Assembly: GCA_964548025.1 (NCBI GenBank)
Contig: CAZJRI010000010.1
Location: forward strand, 3,549-67,548
Length of the DNA stretch: 64,000 nucleotides
Reading direction: 5' to 3'
Source: JAHRVQ01 sp964548025
Lineage (GTDB): Bacteria; Pseudomonadota; Gammaproteobacteria; Pseudomonadales; Azotimanducaceae
The notes beneath the pieces are model-generated. The model did not search any database and was not told the origin of the DNA. It saw only the letters and a list, made by a program, of their open reading frames with translations. Shown here piece after piece: positions 35,066 through 44,824 of this stretch. Both the position numbers and the translations under genes were made by a program. Position 1 is the first letter of the stretch. Each line of letters begins with the position of its first letter.

Positions 35066-35450
35066 CCCTTATCCTCTTTTCTGAGTGTTTTTGTGCCGGT
35101 GGTACTAGGCCAATCAATACTACTGTACACAAATTAAGTTTCATATTGCACAGATAGGGTCAGTCTAACTGATTCGAGACGCATTGATCCAGATCAATTA
35201 ATCCGTTATCGAGCCATGCAAATTGTAAAAATGGGGCAAAATGATACCCCGCGATACTGAGCATGAATGCCTTTTATTTCAAGGGTTGCGTGAACTGATA
35301 GGTACTTTTAAATCAACCCCGGTCATCCAGAGTGATATGTTTTTGATATTTAATCATTTCACTCTGAACTATCAGCTAATCCTCTCGGGAATGACGTCGG
35401 GTTTGGAGGCATCTCTCTCCTAACCTGCTGTGCCATGCCAGGTGATCAAA
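35066..35450. other. Intergenic region with FNR box
   Basis: About 385 bp between the operon start at 35065 and the 3' end of the EthD-like gene. It carries the FNR/DNR box described separately. A 60-codon + strand frame (35241-35423) with GGGGC close to its ATG has no family resemblance and is not called. Confidence 0.5.
35184..35197 (-). promoter_or_regulatory. Perfect FNR/DNR box
   Basis: TTGATCCAGATCAA matches the FNR/DNR consensus TTGAT-N4-ATCAA exactly. It is centred about 125 bp upstream of the ATG at 35065. A class II promoter would start near 35149. No strong -10 hexamer is obvious (TAGACT and TATCTG are nearby). It predicts anaerobic or NO-linked control of the membrane/four-heme cytochrome operon. 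Confidence 0.75.
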
Positions 35451-36218
35451 TCAGATAAACACATGCTCTTTGCCAAACCAGGATGTCGAACGGGTAAAGT
35501 CGATAAATTTCGCCTCATCCTCATAGAGAGCCTTCGCGCCAAGTTTGCCTTCCGCTGTTTGATTTCCTCCCAGTCGCTGGTCGTACCAGAGTTCTGCATG
35601 CCCGAAATAAGGCGGGATGACGGTACCCCTCGATGCCGCGAACGTTTTATTAAATTCATCGTCGAGACGATGTACCTGAATATAACGCATAATCTGGAGT
35701 GCCTGTCCGAAGTGACGGACAAGGGGTCCATGATTCATTCGCCAGTATAGCTGTACCTCATCAAATTTCTGATTTTCAGGATGATTCAGCAGGTAATAAA
35801 GTTTGACATAGGGACTGTCCGGTGAGGCGACAAGATTCTCGGGGCTCGGGTTTATCTGCGGGCATTCATATGCCAGCCAGCCAGGAGATTGTGATAAGTC
35901 GATGAAGCGATTCTCATCTTCGAGTAACTCTGCACTCGCGCTTATCGCCGCATCATCACTGCCAGAATTTCTGATATCCTCAAGTGAGTCAAACCAGAGT
36001 TCTGCTACACCATCATAGGGCTTTTGCATCTTGCCCCTGTCGCCTACCGGTCTTTCTTCATCCGGATTCTGTATTGTATGTACCTGAACGTATCGACGTA
36101 TCTTCAGATTAGTACGGTGACTGGCCACGAGCGGTCCATGCTTCTCACGCCAGTACGCCTGAAACTCATCAAATCCAATATCCTTCTTTCTTCTAAGTGC
36201 AAATGTGATTCTTATCAT
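35451..36218 (-). CDS. Protein with two EthD-like domains
   Basis: 255 residues composed of two ferredoxin-like alpha+beta halves. Each begins near a [FY]QAYWREKHGPL or VQLYWRMNHGPLV motif and contains IRRYVQVH or IMRYIQVH, then a GxAELW[FY]D strand. EthD-type proteins are cytosolic, often dimeric, and linked to breakdown of xenobiotics; the fused double copy would mimic a dimer. Convergent with nothing close; upstream of the divergent thiolase gene. Confidence 0.82.
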   Translation of the reverse strand: MIRITFALRRKKDIGFDEFQAYWREKHGPLVASHRTNLKIRRYVQVHTIQNPDEERPVGDRGKMQKPYDGVAELWFDSLEDIRNSGSDDAAISASAELLEDENRFIDLSQSPGWLAYECPQINPSPENLVASPDSPYVKLYYLLNHPENQKFDEVQLYWRMNHGPLVRHFGQALQIMRYIQVHRLDDEFNKTFAASRGTVIPPYFGHAELWYDQRLGGNQTAEGKLGAKALYEDEAKFIDFTRSTSWFGKEHVFI

Positions 36219-36451
36219 CTTTTTTCCATTCTCATATAGGCGTTAATACAGGCCCGGCCAATTGGTCCCAAACATGACTTGAGACAAGTATCGCTCCGCT
36301 TCGTGTGGGTAGACTGATTCTTCGCTGAATTATCGAGATTCCTGGATTCAGAGTATCTTATTTGCTCAATTTTCTGGCAATCCGAGACATCCTGGCCCGT
36401 TCTACATACAATGACAAACAAATCAGATAAGCAACCTGCAAAGGAAAGATT

Positions 36452-37696
36452 ATGAAAGCAACGATGATAGGTGGCGGTATGACCGCCTTCGGCAAGCACA
36501 CAGACAGAAACCTGAAGTCACTGGTCGAAGAGGCAGTTACCATCGCTCTGAAGGATGCCGGAATAGAGAAGGAAGAAATTCAGGCAGCCTATGTAGGCAA
36601 TGCTTCTCAGGGTGTGCTACAGGGTCAGGAAAGCATCAGGGGGCAGGTAGTACTGCATGCCATGGGAATCGGTGGCATTCCCATAGTCAACCTCGAAAAT
36701 GCCTGTGCTTCCTCTGCGACAGCTTTAAATGGTGCCATGGCGATGATAGCTGCAGGTGAGATTGACTGTGCCCTGGTGCTTGGTATGGAGAAGATGTATT
36801 TCGAAGATCGAGCAAGGGTCCAACCGGCATTCACCGGGTGCATGGATGTCGAAGTGCTGGAACAGACAATGGCAAAAATGAAAGCATCAGAAGAAAAAGC
36901 AAAAGCGAAGATAGAATCAGGTCAAAACGAGCCGAAGAAGGAAAAGTCCGGCCAACGTACCGTTTTTATGGATGTTTACGGGCAGGCAGCCAGGGCCCAT
37001 ATGGATAAATATGGCACCACCCAGAGACAGCTCGCAGCAATCGCTGCAAAAAATCACTGGCATTCATCAATGAACCCACTTGCACAGTACCAGCAGGACT
37101 ATACGATAGAGGAAGTGCTCGCCTCGCCAGATGTTGCCTATCCGCTAACCAGACTGATGTGTTCTCCAATTGGCGACGGTGTTGCCGCCGCTGTAATTTG
37201 CAGCCCTGAATTCGCTCGAAAAAAAGCTGCATCAACTAAAGTTGAGATTTCGTCCTGTTTACTGGGGAGCGCCCAGGTTACTGGCGATCGCAGTGAAAGC
37301 AATCTAACGAAACTTGCAAGGCGGGCCTACGAGCAGGCCGGAATTGGCCCTGAAGATATTGATCTGGCAGAAGTACATGATGCAACTTCTATGGGTGAGA
37401 TCAGTTCAAGTGAAGGACTGATGCTTTGCGGCGTGGGAGAAGGCGGCGCATTCGGTGAAGCGGGACACAGTAAGCTGGGTGGAAAACTGCCTATTAACGT
37501 ATCCGGTGGGCTGGAGTGCCAGGGGCATCCTATTGGTGCAACAGGTGTTCGCCAGGTTGTAGAAGTTTTCTGGCATCTTTCCGACCGCGGTGGAAAACGT
37601 CAGGTTGAAGGTGCAAAAGTTGGACTTGCCCAGAATGCCGGAGGAACGACCCCAGCCGGAGAAGGTGCGCTCTCAGTTACTATCATGAAGCGTTAA
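36452..37696 (+). CDS. Thiolase family protein (SCP-x-like)
   Basis: 414 residues with the nucleophile region ENACASSATALNGA, EVHDATSMGE in the middle and the C-terminal GGLECQGHPIGATG. This points to the lipid-transfer/SCP-x thiolase group rather than biosynthetic acetoacetyl-CoA thiolase. A charged insert (KASEEKAKAKIESGQNEPKK, about residues 145-165) is unusual. It acts on acyl-CoA in the cytosol. First in a + strand run with a nitroreductase and an acyl-CoA ligase. Confidence 0.88.
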   Translation: MKATMIGGGMTAFGKHTDRNLKSLVEEAVTIALKDAGIEKEEIQAAYVGNASQGVLQGQESIRGQVVLHAMGIGGIPIVNLENACASSATALNGAMAMIAAGEIDCALVLGMEKMYFEDRARVQPAFTGCMDVEVLEQTMAKMKASEEKAKAKIESGQNEPKKEKSGQRTVFMDVYGQAARAHMDKYGTTQRQLAAIAAKNHWHSSMNPLAQYQQDYTIEEVLASPDVAYPLTRLMCSPIGDGVAAAVICSPEFARKKAASTKVEISSCLLGSAQVTGDRSESNLTKLARRAYEQAGIGPEDIDLAEVHDATSMGEISSSEGLMLCGVGEGGAFGEAGHSKLGGKLPINVSGGLECQGHPIGATGVRQVVEVFWHLSDRGGKRQVEGAKVGLAQNAGGTTPAGEGALSVTIMKR

Positions 37697-37869
37697 ATGA
37701 TCCTCGACCAGAGCCGGTTGTTACTATCGACGCCGGTTCTGCAGTGGTTACTGATGTTTCTATCCGTCACCAGAATCTGGCGATGGTATAGATAAGGCGT
37801 AGTAGAATACACCAGACAAATATCAAATTGATAATAAGAACCATATGAATATTAGCAGGAGACTAGAGT

Positions 37870-38673
37870 ATGGAATTACGAGAAGTTATAGGTAGAAGAC
37901 GTTCAATCAGGTTTTTAAAGCCTTATAAACCGGTTGAACCCGAGAAAGTACAGGTGATGTTTGAAGCGGCAAGAATCGCCTCTCACTGGGGTAACGTCCA
38001 GTCACTTCGTGGTATCGCCATATTCAAGGACTCTGCTGCAAAAGATCTGCTCGATAAACTCGAAGGCATAATTCTTGGCTGGCAGATAAAGGCTGCACCA
38101 TGCGTCATCATCTGGTACATCGACCCAAGTGCGGTAGATGGCCAGAGTGACAGCTTGCGTAAACTGGCTGATGTTGGTGCCCTGGGCGTTGGTTCAAAAG
38201 AAGTCAGATTGGATGGTGTCGAGAATCAATTGCTACCGATTTTCGCTGGAATAGGTGAAGTTATGAAGCAACCCGGTATCAGTGAAGTTGACTGTGGGCA
38301 GGGTATTGCTCAGGCAACACTCGCCGCTTACGATATGGGGCTGGGCACTTGCTGCTTAGGTGCCGGACCAGGTGGCCCAAAAGTAATGGAAACACTGGGC
38401 GTGCCTGAAGGATGCCGACTTCTGTTGTTGCAGACCGTGGGATATCCCCTGGAACACTGGGAAGCCGGTGGACAGCGTCCCCGCCTGGATTTTGATGAGC
38501 TCTTCCATATGAATGGATTTGGCAGCAATCATGCATTCCCCCGGAGTGATGAAGTCGTTTCCGAACTCACAGAAGATGGATTGTTTACCCGACCTGCCCC
38601 CTTGCCTGATCGTGAGGAAGAGTTGGAAATGATGAGACACGCCCTGGGTCTGAAACCACCAGCAGTACTGTAA
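37870..38673 (+). CDS. Nitroreductase family flavoprotein
   Basis: 267 residues. The N-terminal RRSIRFLKPYKPVE and the central GQGIAQATLAAYDMGLGTCCLG, then VGYPLEHW, are nitroreductase/FMN-binding hallmarks. The substrate is unknown. GGAGACT precedes the ATG. It is followed after 16 bp by the acyl-CoA ligase gene, so the two are co-transcribed. Confidence 0.85.
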   Translation: MELREVIGRRRSIRFLKPYKPVEPEKVQVMFEAARIASHWGNVQSLRGIAIFKDSAAKDLLDKLEGIILGWQIKAAPCVIIWYIDPSAVDGQSDSLRKLADVGALGVGSKEVRLDGVENQLLPIFAGIGEVMKQPGISEVDCGQGIAQATLAAYDMGLGTCCLGAGPGGPKVMETLGVPEGCRLLLLQTVGYPLEHWEAGGQRPRLDFDELFHMNGFGSNHAFPRSDEVVSELTEDGLFTRPAPLPDREEELEMMRHALGLKPPAVL

Positions 38674-38689
38674 TATACAGGGAACAACG

Positions 38690-40280
38690 ATGACTGAATT
38701 AAACAAGCTGATCCTTGCGGATTTTTTCCTTGGCAAGGCAGAGAGCGATCCTGACCTCGAGATTCTTACTTTTGAATGTCCTGAGGTTCCGGTGGATGAG
38801 ACGAGAACCTTTGGCGAAATCTGGACCAATTCACAAAAACTTTCTTCTGCGCTGACCACCCGCGGTTTAAAATCAGGTGACAGTTTCGCGGTGATGCTGC
38901 GTAATCATCCAGAGTTCATTGAGGCTATGGCAACTGCATCAACTCTGGGTGCTGCTTTTGTACCACTCGACCCGCGAACCCGGGGAGCAAAACTTGCCTA
39001 CACTCTCAATAACTCCGAATGCAAGGGTGTGATATGTGCTGATTACTGCATTGATCAGGTGATGGAGGTTCGGGATCAGGTGCCTGCGCTTGAGTGGATC
39101 GTATTACTTGATAATACCAGCGAGGGCCCAGGCTCAGTATCCGCTGCAGACTATGCCAACTGCACATCAATGACTGAAATCATGGATGCTGGTGAAACCA
39201 CCGTTGATCGCGTGGTAACAGATCCGATGCATCGATTGCAGATCATGTATACCTCAGGCACCACCGGTGACCCGAAAGGCGTCGAGATTGCTAACGCCCG
39301 TCTGGCAGGCGGCACCCTGTCAGGCGCTGGGCTACAGCTCGTTCCCGGGGATAAACCTTATACGGGATTGTCACTGACCCACGGCAACGCGCAGAGTCTT
39401 ACGCTGTTTCCGGCTATTGGTATGAACCTGCCGGTTGTATTCAGTCGCAAGTTTACCAAATCACGATTGTGGGACATTACCCGCAAGTATGGTTGCACCG
39501 TATTTAATCTGTTAGGTGGAATGACTTCGGCAATCTACAGCGAGCCGGTCAAAGATAATGATGCAGATAATCCCGTCAGGATGGTCATATCAGCGGGGAT
39601 GCCCGCCGTTATCTGGAAGCAGTTCGAGGAACGATTTAATCTCAAGGTCATCGAGTTATATGCCGCAGTTGATGGTTATGGTCTCTTCATGAATCGAGGT
39701 GACGGCCCGGTAGGCAGCTTCGGACAGATGCCTGCCGGTTCTGAATTCAAGATTGTTGACGACGATGGCAATGAACTACCCAATGGCGAACCGGGTGAAT
39801 TGATCGGTCGACCGCTTGAAGGTGAACATAAGATCGAATACTACAAGAACAAGGAAGCTTCCGTTAAGAAAACCGCTGGCGGATGGGTACGAACAGGCGA
39901 TGTCTGTCATCGTGATGACGATGGCTGGTTCTATTTTGATTTCAGAAAAGGTGGCGGGATCAGGCAACGGGGATTTCATCAATCCCGGATTCGTCGAGAA
40001 GGCGCTGGCAGAACACCCGGCAATACTGGATGTCTTTGTCTACGGCGTACCGGCGGCATCAGGCGCACCTGGTGAGAAGGATGTCGTCGCAGCGATTGTC
40101 ACAAGTGGTGAATTTACACCGGATTCTGTATTCGATCTCTGCAAAAAAGAACTCGAGCCAAATTTTATCCCGAGCTATCTCCAGGTTGTTGATGAAATAC
40201 CCAAGACCGCCTCGGAAAAACCCCAGGAAAGATTTCTGCTTGAACAGTTCTCAGCCGACTCACCCACTGTATATAGCTGA
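38690..40280 (+). pseudogene. AMP-dependent acyl-CoA ligase, frameshifted
   Basis: The first frame runs 38690 to about 39965 with ligase motifs (MYTSGTTGDPKGVEI, GWVRTGDVCHRDDDGWFYF). It then passes FRKGGGIR into unrelated residues. The C-terminal domain continues in another frame (NGDFINPGFVEKALAEHP to the stop at 40280, with IPKTASEKPQERF). One extra base near 39965 (or two missing) would restore a ~530-residue class I adenylate-forming enzyme. It could be a real mutation or a sequencing error. The catalytic Lys region is downstream of the shift. Confidence 0.82.
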
Positions 40281-40310
40281 GAGCGTTACAGAAAGACAGT
40301 CAGGGTGCCG

Positions 40311-43300
40311 TTATTCTCTAATGTTGCCAACAGCAACCGGTACCCAATTCTGATCTGAGACTGGTCTGACAGCCACACTGCTGGTTCTGGTTGTACCATT
40401 CATCAACCAGAGCCGGTTCGAACCGTCGTTACTGTTTCGCCAAAGTATGTCTGCCTTGCCGTCGCCATTCATATCAAAGACGGAGAAGGGAGCCCAACCT
40501 GCTGGCGTACCTGGAATTGAACCACGAGACTTACGCTCTGCACCGTTCAGCAACCAGATGGAGTTCGCTCCGGATTCCGGGTTATGCCAGAACATATCGT
40601 CCATGCCATCACCATCGAAATCTCCAATACCCGCCACTTCCCAGGTACCCCCGACAGTAGGCAGCGCACCTCTTTCCGACCTGGTCTCAGCCTGCATCAA
40701 CCAGATCACATTCGAGCCATTCGTATTTCTCCAAAGCAGGTCATGGCGACCATCGCCGTCGAAATCACCACTGCCTGCCACCGACCAGCTCAGCGACACT
40801 GACCTGACAGCCACTGAACGAAGGCGGGTTGTACCATTCATCTCCCAGAACCGATTGTTACCGTTGTTAGTGTTTCGCCACATTAAATCGGCATCTCCGT
40901 CAGCATCAAAATCACCTATAGAGGTGATTGACCACTCCGTACTTGCGGCCATTACACCCAGCGAAGATTCTCTGGCACCATTAACAATGGTCCATAATCG
41001 ATTTTCACCACGGGTCTGATGTCTGAAGAAAATCTCATGAGTGCCATCGCCCATAAAATCGCCCATTCCCTCTACCTGCCAGTTCGCATCTGCCACGGTG
41101 TTGATGCTGTTTCTTTCAACCCTGTGCTGGCTCTCCATACTCCAGAGCACGTTTTGCCCACTGGTTGCATGCCGCCACAGTATCTCCCTTGGAGAACCCG
41201 TTGCATCATTTGAATCGAGCGGATCAAAACCAATGCTCAACTCGAGTTCATCGGACAGGCCATCGCCATCGTCGTCAGTATCAGCATTGTTACCAATCCC
41301 GTCGTTGTCGGTATCTACCGATTCATCGGCATTATTCGGAAATGCATCTACCGAATCATTGACACCATCACCGTCGCTATCGGTATCACTGCTGCTTGTA
41401 ACACCCTTGAAGTAGCCACCCCCGCGAGTACCCGCGTAGAATTGATTGGTATTGACTTCGTCGTATTTGATAAACCAATAGAAAGTATGGGTCAGGCCAT
41501 TCGTCTCCCTTGTAAAATTAAGTCCTGAGTCGCTGCTCAGATAGATCCCAGGTGCCACCAGGTCGTGAGTACCATCATCAAGCTGGTTCCAGTAGGAAGA
41601 AACTGCCGCTACAACCTGGGTCGGGTCATCCTTCCGAACAGAGACGCCATCTACCCTGGGTTGTGCAATAACCCGGCTCCAGGTCACACCATCATCTGCA
41701 GATCGGTACAATCCACCCTGGTTAGTGCCAGACCCGGTCTGGAGATATCCACTATTGGAGGTAGTTGCCGCATAAACAACGCCATCACTCCCAACATCCA
41801 GGTATTTCACCTGTCCTGAAGGTACAGTATCTCCGCTTAGTTTCTGCCAGTTCATCCCTCCATCTGAACTGCGATAGATGCTGCCTTCAAATCCATCGCC
41901 TTCCGGTGACATATCACCGCTGCCGAGATAGATAACATCACCAACTCCTTCAGCGAGACTCCAAAGTTTCGTTAGATCTGAGGAATCAATACCGCCATTG
42001 ACTGTCGACCAGGTCGTACCGCTGTCGGTTGACCGATAAATTCCTTTGCCGTATACCGTCGCCAGAAGCGTTCTTGTTGTGCTGGTGCCCCCACGCAGCA
42101 TGGAGAGAAAAGTCCTGCCACCATCCACCTGCCCTGTACCAACCTGAGACCAATTCGCTCCAGCATCGGTTGACTTGTAGATAAAGCCCCGTGACCAGTT
42201 CCTATTCAGTTCTTCATCACCACCGTGACGTCCCACATAGAGGGTATTTGAATCCGTATGATCAACCACAACCTGACAGGCACAATCGGTTTCATTCAGA
42301 TCAGAAGGATTCTGGGTCGCATCCATCCTTCTGAATGACGTACCCCCGTCGATTGATTTGAAAAGACCCATATCGTCATTGCCTACCCAGATGGTATTGC
42401 CATCTGAGGGGTCGACAGTTACATCATAAGTCACCATCAGTTCAAGGCCTGTGGTTGTATAGGTACCGTCATTATTGTTGGTGAGGTACGCCTGATCCCA
42501 TGAATCGCCACCATCTTCACTGCGATAGACGTTATCTGAACCCGTGATAACAAGATTTTGTGTAACAGGAGAATAAGCAAGAAAGTGAACATGTTGATCC
42601 AGCCACCAGGTATCGTCCAGCCAGCCCCAGTCTACAATCCGGGTATTGAATTCATCAGGGTCCCATAGCCAGGTCCAGCTAATGCTACTGGTATCAGACG
42701 CCAGTCCATTATTGGTTCGGTAAATTCCCATCTGATCCCACGCCCACTCCCTGCGTGTACCCACAATGATATTATTCGGATCAAACGGATCCACAGTCAC
42801 CCGCCAATAGCTATAAGGCAAATTACTTTCCTCACCCATGGTTGGCAGATCTCCGGTGATATTCTCCCATGTTGCTGCAGCGTCACTGCTGCGATATATA
42901 CCACCGGCATTAAAGCTGCTATCGCCGTTATTCAGTAAGGCGGTAAACAGAAGAAAACTACCATTGTTGGTAACACCAACCAGATGATTCGAAATCGGCC
43001 GTGAATTGTCACTGGCAGTTGGTAATCCACTATTCACCAGGCTCCATGTGACGCCATTATCGGAACTCTTAATGACACCTTCACCAGTTGCCGCGTAAAC
43101 CACACCCGATGTTACGGTATCGAATAAAATGGTATGAAATGCAACTTCTGAGCCCGTGAATACCCCAGACAGATCAATTGACGACCAACTGGAACCTCCA
43201 TCGGTGGATCGATGAATGACACTGGCGCCGTCGCCATTCGAAAACGGGTTGCCATTACCAGCTAAAACCAGATTACTATTGTCAGGGGATACCGCAACCG

Positions 43301-43715
43301 CACTAAAACTTTCTCCCGCTTCACCGAGAATCGGTGGGTCCGGCAGGACCATTACCCAGGATTCAGCAGCATCAGTAGATTTATAAACTCCGCCCCAACC
43401 GGCCAGGAATACGACATTTGGATTCTGCGGATCATAGGCAAAATCCTGTGACGCATAGGCAGCAGTAGCAGCAGCAGTATCTGCAATACCACTTGATACG
43501 CGTCGATAGGTCTGGCCACCATCGGTTGTCTTGAACGGACCCTCAATATCTCCGCCAAGCAGGAAGGTGTCTGCATCCGTGGGGTGCAGTTCCAGCGTCC
43601 AGAGATCGCTTCCACCTCCGGGTCCGGGATTGCTGAATTCAACTGCACCATGCGCCACAAGAGGCAGGAGTAAAATTGTCAATGACAGGAACTTAGAGAA
43701 GTCATTATGGATCAT
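40311..43715 (-). CDS. Secreted Asp-box propeller/TSP3/FG-GAP protein
   Basis: 1134 residues from ATG 43715 (GGAG 8 bases upstream); the longer frame to 43778 places residues ahead of the signal peptide. The signal (FLSLTILLLPLVAHG) is followed by about a dozen Asp-box repeats of the [FY]xSxDGGxxW type (about residues 40-790), as in Vps10/sortilin and xyloglucanase-like propellers. A calcium-binding thrombospondin type 3 segment (DSDGDGVNDSVDAFPNN, DTDDDGDGLSDE) follows. Five FG-GAP/VCBS repeats (DFDGDGRHDLLWRN pattern) end the protein. Likely an exported adhesin or polysaccharide-acting protein; no catalytic residues were identified. Confidence 0.85.
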   Translation of the reverse strand: MIHNDFSKFLSLTILLLPLVAHGAVEFSNPGPGGGSDLWTLELHPTDADTFLLGGDIEGPFKTTDGGQTYRRVSSGIADTAAATAAYASQDFAYDPQNPNVVFLAGWGGVYKSTDAAESWVMVLPDPPILGEAGESFSAVAVSPDNSNLVLAGNGNPFSNGDGASVIHRSTDGGSSWSSIDLSGVFTGSEVAFHTILFDTVTSGVVYAATGEGVIKSSDNGVTWSLVNSGLPTASDNSRPISNHLVGVTNNGSFLLFTALLNNGDSSFNAGGIYRSSDAAATWENITGDLPTMGEESNLPYSYWRVTVDPFDPNNIIVGTRREWAWDQMGIYRTNNGLASDTSSISWTWLWDPDEFNTRIVDWGWLDDTWWLDQHVHFLAYSPVTQNLVITGSDNVYRSEDGGDSWDQAYLTNNNDGTYTTTGLELMVTYDVTVDPSDGNTIWVGNDDMGLFKSIDGGTSFRRMDATQNPSDLNETDCACQVVVDHTDSNTLYVGRHGGDEELNRNWSRGFIYKSTDAGANWSQVGTGQVDGGRTFLSMLRGGTSTTRTLLATVYGKGIYRSTDSGTTWSTVNGGIDSSDLTKLWSLAEGVGDVIYLGSGDMSPEGDGFEGSIYRSSDGGMNWQKLSGDTVPSGQVKYLDVGSDGVVYAATTSNSGYLQTGSGTNQGGLYRSADDGVTWSRVIAQPRVDGVSVRKDDPTQVVAAVSSYWNQLDDGTHDLVAPGIYLSSDSGLNFTRETNGLTHTFYWFIKYDEVNTNQFYAGTRGGGYFKGVTSSSDTDSDGDGVNDSVDAFPNNADESVDTDNDGIGNNADTDDDGDGLSDELELSIGFDPLDSNDATGSPREILWRHATSGQNVLWSMESQHRVERNSINTVADANWQVEGMGDFMGDGTHEIFFRHQTRGENRLWTIVNGARESSLGVMAASTEWSITSIGDFDADGDADLMWRNTNNGNNRFWEMNGTTRLRSVAVRSVSLSWSVAGSGDFDGDGRHDLLWRNTNGSNVIWLMQAETRSERGALPTVGGTWEVAGIGDFDGDGMDDMFWHNPESGANSIWLLNGAERKSRGSIPGTPAGWAPFSVFDMNGDGKADILWRNSNDGSNRLWLMNGTTRTSSVAVRPVSDQNWVPVAVGNIRE

Positions 43716-43847
43716 CCACAAATCTCCAAAGGGTGTTAACAAATGCTGCGCCTGATTACCTAACAAGGCTGCACTCATTAACCACCAAAAGCAAGATTAA
43801 CGGATCTACTTTTTAACTACGCCTGACTCGCGTGGTTGGGTTGAGAC

Positions 43848-44432
43848 TTACAGGAAGGAGACCTGACTCTCGGTGTCGGACTGATCAAGAGAGTGAATAT
43901 ACTTGTCTTCACGCTGGATGATCGTGTCATTATTCATTCGTTTTATTCTTTTTACAAAAACCTCATTTGTTTCCGCGATGTAATACACTTTTCTCGGGCA
44001 GACATCCCCTACATCTTCTGAAAGTACCTCTATCTCTTCTATTTCCAGATACTCGCGGGCAAAATCTATATTGGAATTACCTATATCTATGCTTGAATCT
44101 GTAATCCTTCCCCCACCAAATATCTTTGCTGTCATGTTGTGGCGATTGCCGCCTTTTCTCACGATTTCATTTATCAACCTTTCCATCGCGACATTTCCAT
44201 AACGTGCTGCTTCTGAATCATCCGTGACGTCGACGTGTGCCACGGCTTTCTTCATCGGTAACATGAAGTGATTCATGCCACCAACATTCGTTAAATCATC
44301 ATGAACGCAGGCAGAAATACAGGAGCCAAGCACCGTCACAATCATTTCCTGTCCCTGGCTTACATAAAACTCACCTGGCAGTATCTTGACAGTATTGCGT
44401 TTAAAGCGGCTATCCCAATAAGCGGCTTCCAT
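43848..44432 (-). CDS. cheD: Chemoreceptor glutamine deamidase CheD
   Basis: 194 residues. The signature GSCISACVHD contains the catalytic Cys, followed by GGMNHFMLP with the catalytic His and AKIFGGGRI. CheD deamidates receptor glutamines in the cytosol. Last gene of the chemotaxis operon, 7 bp after cheY. The C-terminal tail (SLDQSDTESQVSFL) is longer than in the core fold. Confidence 0.93.
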   Translation of the reverse strand: MEAAYWDSRFKRNTVKILPGEFYVSQGQEMIVTVLGSCISACVHDDLTNVGGMNHFMLPMKKAVAHVDVTDDSEAARYGNVAMERLINEIVRKGGNRHNMTAKIFGGGRITDSSIDIGNSNIDFAREYLEIEEIEVLSEDVGDVCPRKVYYIAETNEVFVKRIKRMNNDTIIQREDKYIHSLDQSDTESQVSFL

Positions 44433-44439
44433 AGACTAT

Positions 44440-44805
44440 TTACCCCAACAACTTAGTTAAGACGCCCAACAGTTGATCTGGTTTAAAGGGTTTGACTACC
44501 CAGACTTTAGCACCGGCATCTTTACCCTGCTGCTTCATGTCATCGCCCGCTTCCGTGGTAAGCATAATCACAGGCGCAAACTTGTTGTTGGCGTTCTGTT
44601 TGGCCTCTTTTATCATTTCGATGCCGTTCATATTCGGCATATTCAGATCCGTAATAATCGCATCGAATTTGTCGGCGTTCATCTTGCTCACACCATCTGT
44701 GCCATCTTCGGCAGTTGTTACGTCATAACCCGCCCCGCTGATTGCCATACCTACAACCTGACGCATAGAGGCTGAATCATCTACAAACAATATTTTTTTA
44801 CTCAT
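44440..44805 (-). CDS. cheY: Chemotaxis response regulator CheY
   Basis: 121 residues from ATG 44805, preceded by GAGGAGAAGG; the frame is open further upstream but only as read-through. Receiver-domain residues are FVDDSAS, IITDLNMPNMNG (phospho-Asp) and WVVKPFKPDQL (Lys). It is a stand-alone receiver, as needed to bind the flagellar switch. Between cheB and cheD. Confidence 0.93.
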   Translation of the reverse strand: MSKKILFVDDSASMRQVVGMAISGAGYDVTTAEDGTDGVSKMNADKFDAIITDLNMPNMNGIEMIKEAKQNANNKFAPVIMLTTEAGDDMKQQGKDAGAKVWVVKPFKPDQLLGVLTKLLG

Positions 44806-44824
44806 AAGCCTTCTCCTCTGACTC

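Noticed and set aside
35241..35423. 60-codon + strand frame in the FNR-box intergenic region
   Set aside because: Ribosome site is too close to the ATG and the product resembles nothing recognisable.
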